DNA from: RGIG9041 sp045612565
Lineage (GTDB): Bacteria > Bacillota > Clostridia > Oscillospirales > QAKW01
DNA: 64,000 nt
Direction of reading: 5' to 3'
Assembly (NCBI GenBank): GCA_045612565.1
Contig: JAZKZG010000094.1
Coordinates: 16,994-80,993, forward strand
In this document: piece by piece, positions 62,001 through 64,000 of the stretch
Layout: every line of letters starts with the position of its first letter
Position numbering within the stretch: the stretch's first letter is position 1
Position numbers and translations under genes: made by a program
Notes under the pieces: model-generated
Told to the model about the DNA's origin: nothing
Databases searched by the model: none
Seen by the model: only the letters and a program-made list of their open reading frames with translations

Positions 62001-62088
62001 AGACGGTTCGTTCGGTCCCAGAAAGACCGCAACCCGTGCCGAAGCCGCACAGATTCTTTATATCTTCCACCGCGACTACGTTGCGTAA
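59038..62088 (+). CDS. Secreted SLH protein with PPC-like and Big_2-like domains
   Basis: 1016 residues. Signal peptide to about FAFAAD. Three domains like bacterial pre-peptidase C-terminal (PPC) folds begin near residues 35, 220 and 395 (FEFVAPKTATYFIYSES; YAFTPAESGYYTFEYAS; YTFTPAKSGWYTIDAL), alternating with Ig-like segments. Two Big_2-like domains near 675-824 (YTSSNEKVVKFNENNRAVAV; YASFDPSVAVVDDKGRVTGV). Three SLH domains at about 825-1016, closely similar to those of the 2407-residue protein (TAAIKWANEN, ISRQDLCVM in both). No enzyme domain is visible, so it is likely a structural or binding surface protein. Confidence 0.9.
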   Translation: MKKLLSMLIVAVMLFGMIPFAFAADVAPASIKVDEKKTVSVDRYTPNNVFEFVAPKTATYFIYSESEDIDTYVSVFDKDGKLVVSNNGYTDANFGVHYYLEKGEKITIKPRCYYSARKAQFTMTVTEVKAPTAIVVEKDKITVYPGQYINTDHSFAPIGSLYEDVTITLSNEEVVGFDEEGYLCAKKVGSAVLTYTTESGLSKNVEVTVADWQKLDLNVKKSGTLTDACVEYAFTPAESGYYTFEYASSEYLYYYIKSEEGWHVNETYTDDRSECVYLDGGVNYVVGASLEYSDTADYSILVKKATPATTIEIVNEKGDVMPIEFSSELYLSGVDGYLADEVEWSVDDTTVAHVTTMEDGKNAYISFVKEGMVVVTAKVGNVTEEIFITGKKSPELKLNEAKKVTVTYDTYQNCYTFTPAKSGWYTIDALDISIGVYSNGNFYDGYDYCEAYLEAGKQCNITLSTYSEEIESEIKITELKDATTFRLGNTEQVKAYSGKELYLDFVTNGRLNGEIKLDITGPSDNYYADCFTKTAFITFNEVGEYTVTATCGNLKDSIKVKVEAPEKLEYKVKKQIKLTKDNPIHMVEYFPTADGLKNLKVTSDVSINVGYDEYASQYGDDIAVNIDCFEQRPERFTIELDETDEATVTIEIAEPMFATYMIPIVKNYVITVGTTDWIDEIFVFLPGYENEQLTYTSSNEKVVKFNENNRAVAVAKGSATITATSEYGLTATTTITVVDDNYDWAFEVGVDKPEINVEVGKSDTITAKFDSVSKKTVSYASFDPSVAVVDDKGRVTGVSAGSTYIIVSVDNAITGCVVNVSAPKMVDSSKVFTDVKAGKWYSDAIDYAYSYGFIKGITKTTFERNTEVNRGMFITILARIAGVDTGKEANKTTTKFSDVKSGKYYTAAIKWANENGVVAGVSKTKFGPETSISRQDLCVMVTNFAKYMHITLKTPNKETKFKDDTSIAKYAKNAVKSCQMADIVTGYKDGSFGPRKTATRAEAAQILYIFHRDYVA

Positions 62089-62100
62089 AAACTGAATTTA

Positions 62101-62127
62101 AACGCAGTGACTGATGTCACTGCGTTT
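62101..62127 (+). terminator. Rho-independent terminator
   Basis: AACGCAGTGAC / GTCACTGCGTT around TGAT, then T run. Confidence 0.9.
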
Positions 62128-62138
62128 TTTATTTTGTG

Positions 62139-62166
62139 TTGTTTTTTAAAAATGATATGATATAAT
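62139..62166 (+). promoter_or_regulatory. Possible promoter of the last gene
   Basis: TTGTTT (62139-62144), 16-base spacer, TATAAT (62161-62166), with CAGGAGG at about 62188-62194 before ATG 62201. Confidence 0.45.
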
Positions 62167-62200
62167 TAAAATGTATAATCTTTTTTCAGGAGGTTCTTGG

Positions 62201-64000
62201 ATGAAAAAACGAATTATAAGTTTAATATTAATTGTGGTAATGATAGTTGGACTTTTGCCAACTGTTGCTTTTGCTACCACACCGGTTTTTGCCGATGACT
62301 ATGAAAGCTATCCTTCGAGTGATAAAATTCCCGAACTCAAAAAGACAGCTTGTATTGTTTCGTCAAAAGCCAGAAACAAAGAAACAGGAACAAAACTCAA
62401 TATTGAGTGGGAGGGCCAGACATGGCAGTTCACCGCCGGTGTAAACGCTTTTGCCTCTTTTGACGAGGCTTATAGGGCGGCTGACCTTGCTGCCCGTGGA
62501 CAGACACCGCAGGTTATTCTCTCTGCCGGTACATATCCCGAACTTCGTGTTAAATCATCTGTTGAAGTGTTCGGTGCAAACTGGAACGACAACCCCAACG
62601 TTGTAAACACAACAGATCCGACAAAAACATGGGAACTCAATTCTGCATGGAGTGTTAACCCCACCATCTGTAACGATATCGTTATCGACGGCGCTGCCTC
62701 TGGTGAAATTACTATCCTTGGTATGCAGATCGCTCACAGATTTTACGATTCGTTCCGTCCCCAGAGCAGTACCAAAACTGTTTTAAAACTCATCAACACA
62801 TATTTGTATCAGACCGACACATCAACTCCAATTCTTGAACTTCCCACAGGTCGTACGTATATAATGACACGTTATGCGATGAGTTTCTGGAACCCCAACT
62901 CACACAACACAGGCGCATCTGCTGCAAACAATATCGACGAAACACATATCATCAACTTACGCGTTGGCAAACTTGATATGGAAAACAACAACAACCGTCT
63001 TTTTGACGAGAAGATTTCGCCGACATTCATCATAGACGGTTTTTGTGCCGACTATTCAAAAGTAAATCTTCTCCAGTTCTCATGGCTCAAATGGGCTCCG
63101 TATAAAAACGCTAAGATTGCTCTCAAAAACTCATACATTGCTCGATTTGAGGGTAAAGGTCGTGAGGCGCGTTATGACTTCTGCGGCTTCTACACAGATA
63201 AGGCTCCCGATGCCGCGCTTGGCGAGTTTGCAGAGTTAGAAATCACAAACAACATTTTCTATAACTCGTATGCATCAAACGGCAATCCCGAACTCAGAAT
63301 TATGGGTAATGAGTATTCAAAGGTAACTTATGAAGATAACCTTGTTATCAATACCGTTGGTACAAAAGAGAACTTTATTATCTGGTACAACACACCTAGT
63401 GGTGATCTCACCAACTTTGCTTCGTTTAAAAACAACACATTCCTTGGTTATGAAATTAATGTTGGAATTGGTGACAGCAATACAAAGATTGATATGACAG
63501 GTTGCTATATCAGCCCCACCTGGTCATCAAACTACAAAAACGAACAAAACAACGTTCTTGCAACAGGCAATGTGGATTATGACTATTATTATGTTGATGG
63601 TGCAAGAACAATAAGATCCGAAGAAGGCTTGGAAAAAAACACCGTTACAAGCGGTAGTTGCGGTGAAAACGTAAACTGGTCATTTGACGACACCATAGGT
63701 GAACTTACCATTAGCGGTACAGGTGAAATGGCCGATTATTCGCTAAGTGACCAGCCATGGAATTCGATTAAAAGAAAAATCAATACCGTTGTTATAGATG
63801 ACGGCGTTACAACAATCGGCGCCAATGCATTTTATGATTGTGACGAACTCATAATAGTAATAATCCCCGACAGTGTAACATCTATTGGTGATCGTGCGTT
63901 TAATCGCTGTACTCTTCTTGAGATGGTGATGATGGGTGACGGTGTGACAACAATTGGTTCAAACGCATTCTCAAGTTGTATTGCACTTACATCGCTCACA
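62201..64000 (+). CDS. Secreted beta-helix-like protein with BspA-type leucine-rich repeats, cut by window end
   Basis: 600 codons are visible and open at the right edge. Signal peptide to about TVAFAT (25). Near residue 70 is the same module found four times in the 2407-residue protein (WEGQTWQFTAGVNAF, then an EVFGANWNDNPNVV-type element and a parallel-beta-helix-like Asn-rich stretch to about 470). From about residue 485 (CGENVNWSFDDTIGELTISG) it enters LRR_5/BspA-like repeats: DGVTTIGANAFYDC, DSVTSIGDRAFNRC, DGVTTIGSNAFSSC. Such proteins bind host or glycan surfaces. The C-terminus may carry SLH domains like its paralog; not visible here. Confidence 0.88.
   Translation, partial: MKKRIISLILIVVMIVGLLPTVAFATTPVFADDYESYPSSDKIPELKKTACIVSSKARNKETGTKLNIEWEGQTWQFTAGVNAFASFDEAYRAADLAARGQTPQVILSAGTYPELRVKSSVEVFGANWNDNPNVVNTTDPTKTWELNSAWSVNPTICNDIVIDGAASGEITILGMQIAHRFYDSFRPQSSTKTVLKLINTYLYQTDTSTPILELPTGRTYIMTRYAMSFWNPNSHNTGASAANNIDETHIINLRVGKLDMENNNNRLFDEKISPTFIIDGFCADYSKVNLLQFSWLKWAPYKNAKIALKNSYIARFEGKGREARYDFCGFYTDKAPDAALGEFAELEITNNIFYNSYASNGNPELRIMGNEYSKVTYEDNLVINTVGTKENFIIWYNTPSGDLTNFASFKNNTFLGYEINVGIGDSNTKIDMTGCYISPTWSSNYKNEQNNVLATGNVDYDYYYVDGARTIRSEEGLEKNTVTSGSCGENVNWSFDDTIGELTISGTGEMADYSLSDQPWNSIKRKINTVVIDDGVTTIGANAFYDCDELIIVIIPDSVTSIGDRAFNRCTLLEMVMMGDGVTTIGSNAFSSCIALTSLT

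Overview
The window reads as a chromosomal segment of a low-to-mid GC Gram-positive bacterium of the Clostridia type. Supporting signs are strong GGAGG ribosome sites, frequent GTG and TTG starts, TTGACA-17-TATAAT promoters, a T-box in front of thrS, a Firmicutes-type L10 leader, a CotJC-like manganese catalase, several SLH-domain surface proteins and a sortase-assembled pilus locus. Genus and species cannot be told from the sequence alone.

Layout. 1-7.7 kb: a partial manganese catalase, an FAD/Rieske oxidoreductase, a heterodimeric ABC exporter with its MarR regulator, and a divergent nitroreductase-SDR-rhodanese lipoprotein operon. 7.7-18.5 kb: a membrane diguanylate cyclase, tRNA-Pro, a small XRE/membrane-protein pair, T-box-controlled thrS, an SLH protein facing an XRE regulator, a Gfo/Idh/MocA oxidoreductase, rpsU, and a coenzyme A group (coaX, an ECF pantothenate-type S component, coaBC). 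18.6-25.8 kb: a 2407-residue SLH protein with three SGNH-hydrolase units, the middle one lacking its catalytic Ser and His. 25.9-36.2 kb: an acyltransferase-like/amidohydrolase/HAD operon, an aberrant tRNA-Arg, gltX-glnS, an orphan RepA_N fragment, a secreted protein with a duplicated metallophosphoesterase unit whose second copy lacks metal ligands, and a KDPG/KHG aldolase.

36.3-49.9 kb looks like one functional block: a LytS-like histidine kinase and its response regulator, a STAS protein, a dCache-like/HAMP/GGDEF cyclase, a coiled-coil protein, a signal peptidase I, a large tip-adhesin-like LPXTG protein, the major pilin, a class C sortase, a minor pilin and a second sortase. 50-55.1 kb is a minus-strand operon joined by 4-bp overlaps: a GT4-CsaB fusion, ruvX, apbE and two PHP phosphoesterases. 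55.2-58.8 kb holds rpmG-secE-nusG-rplK-rplA-rplJ-rplL, which ends at a terminator and is followed by surface proteins instead of rpoB. The last two genes are an SLH protein and a partial beta-helix/BspA-like protein sharing a module with the 2407-residue protein.

How it fits together: CsaB-type pyruvylation creates the wall ligand that SLH domains bind, so the GT-CsaB fusion can anchor the three clear SLH proteins in the window. The pilus locus adds a covalently anchored surface organelle with its own signal peptidase, sortases and probable sensory control. A recurring theme is duplicated enzyme-like domains in secreted proteins where one copy has lost its catalytic residues.
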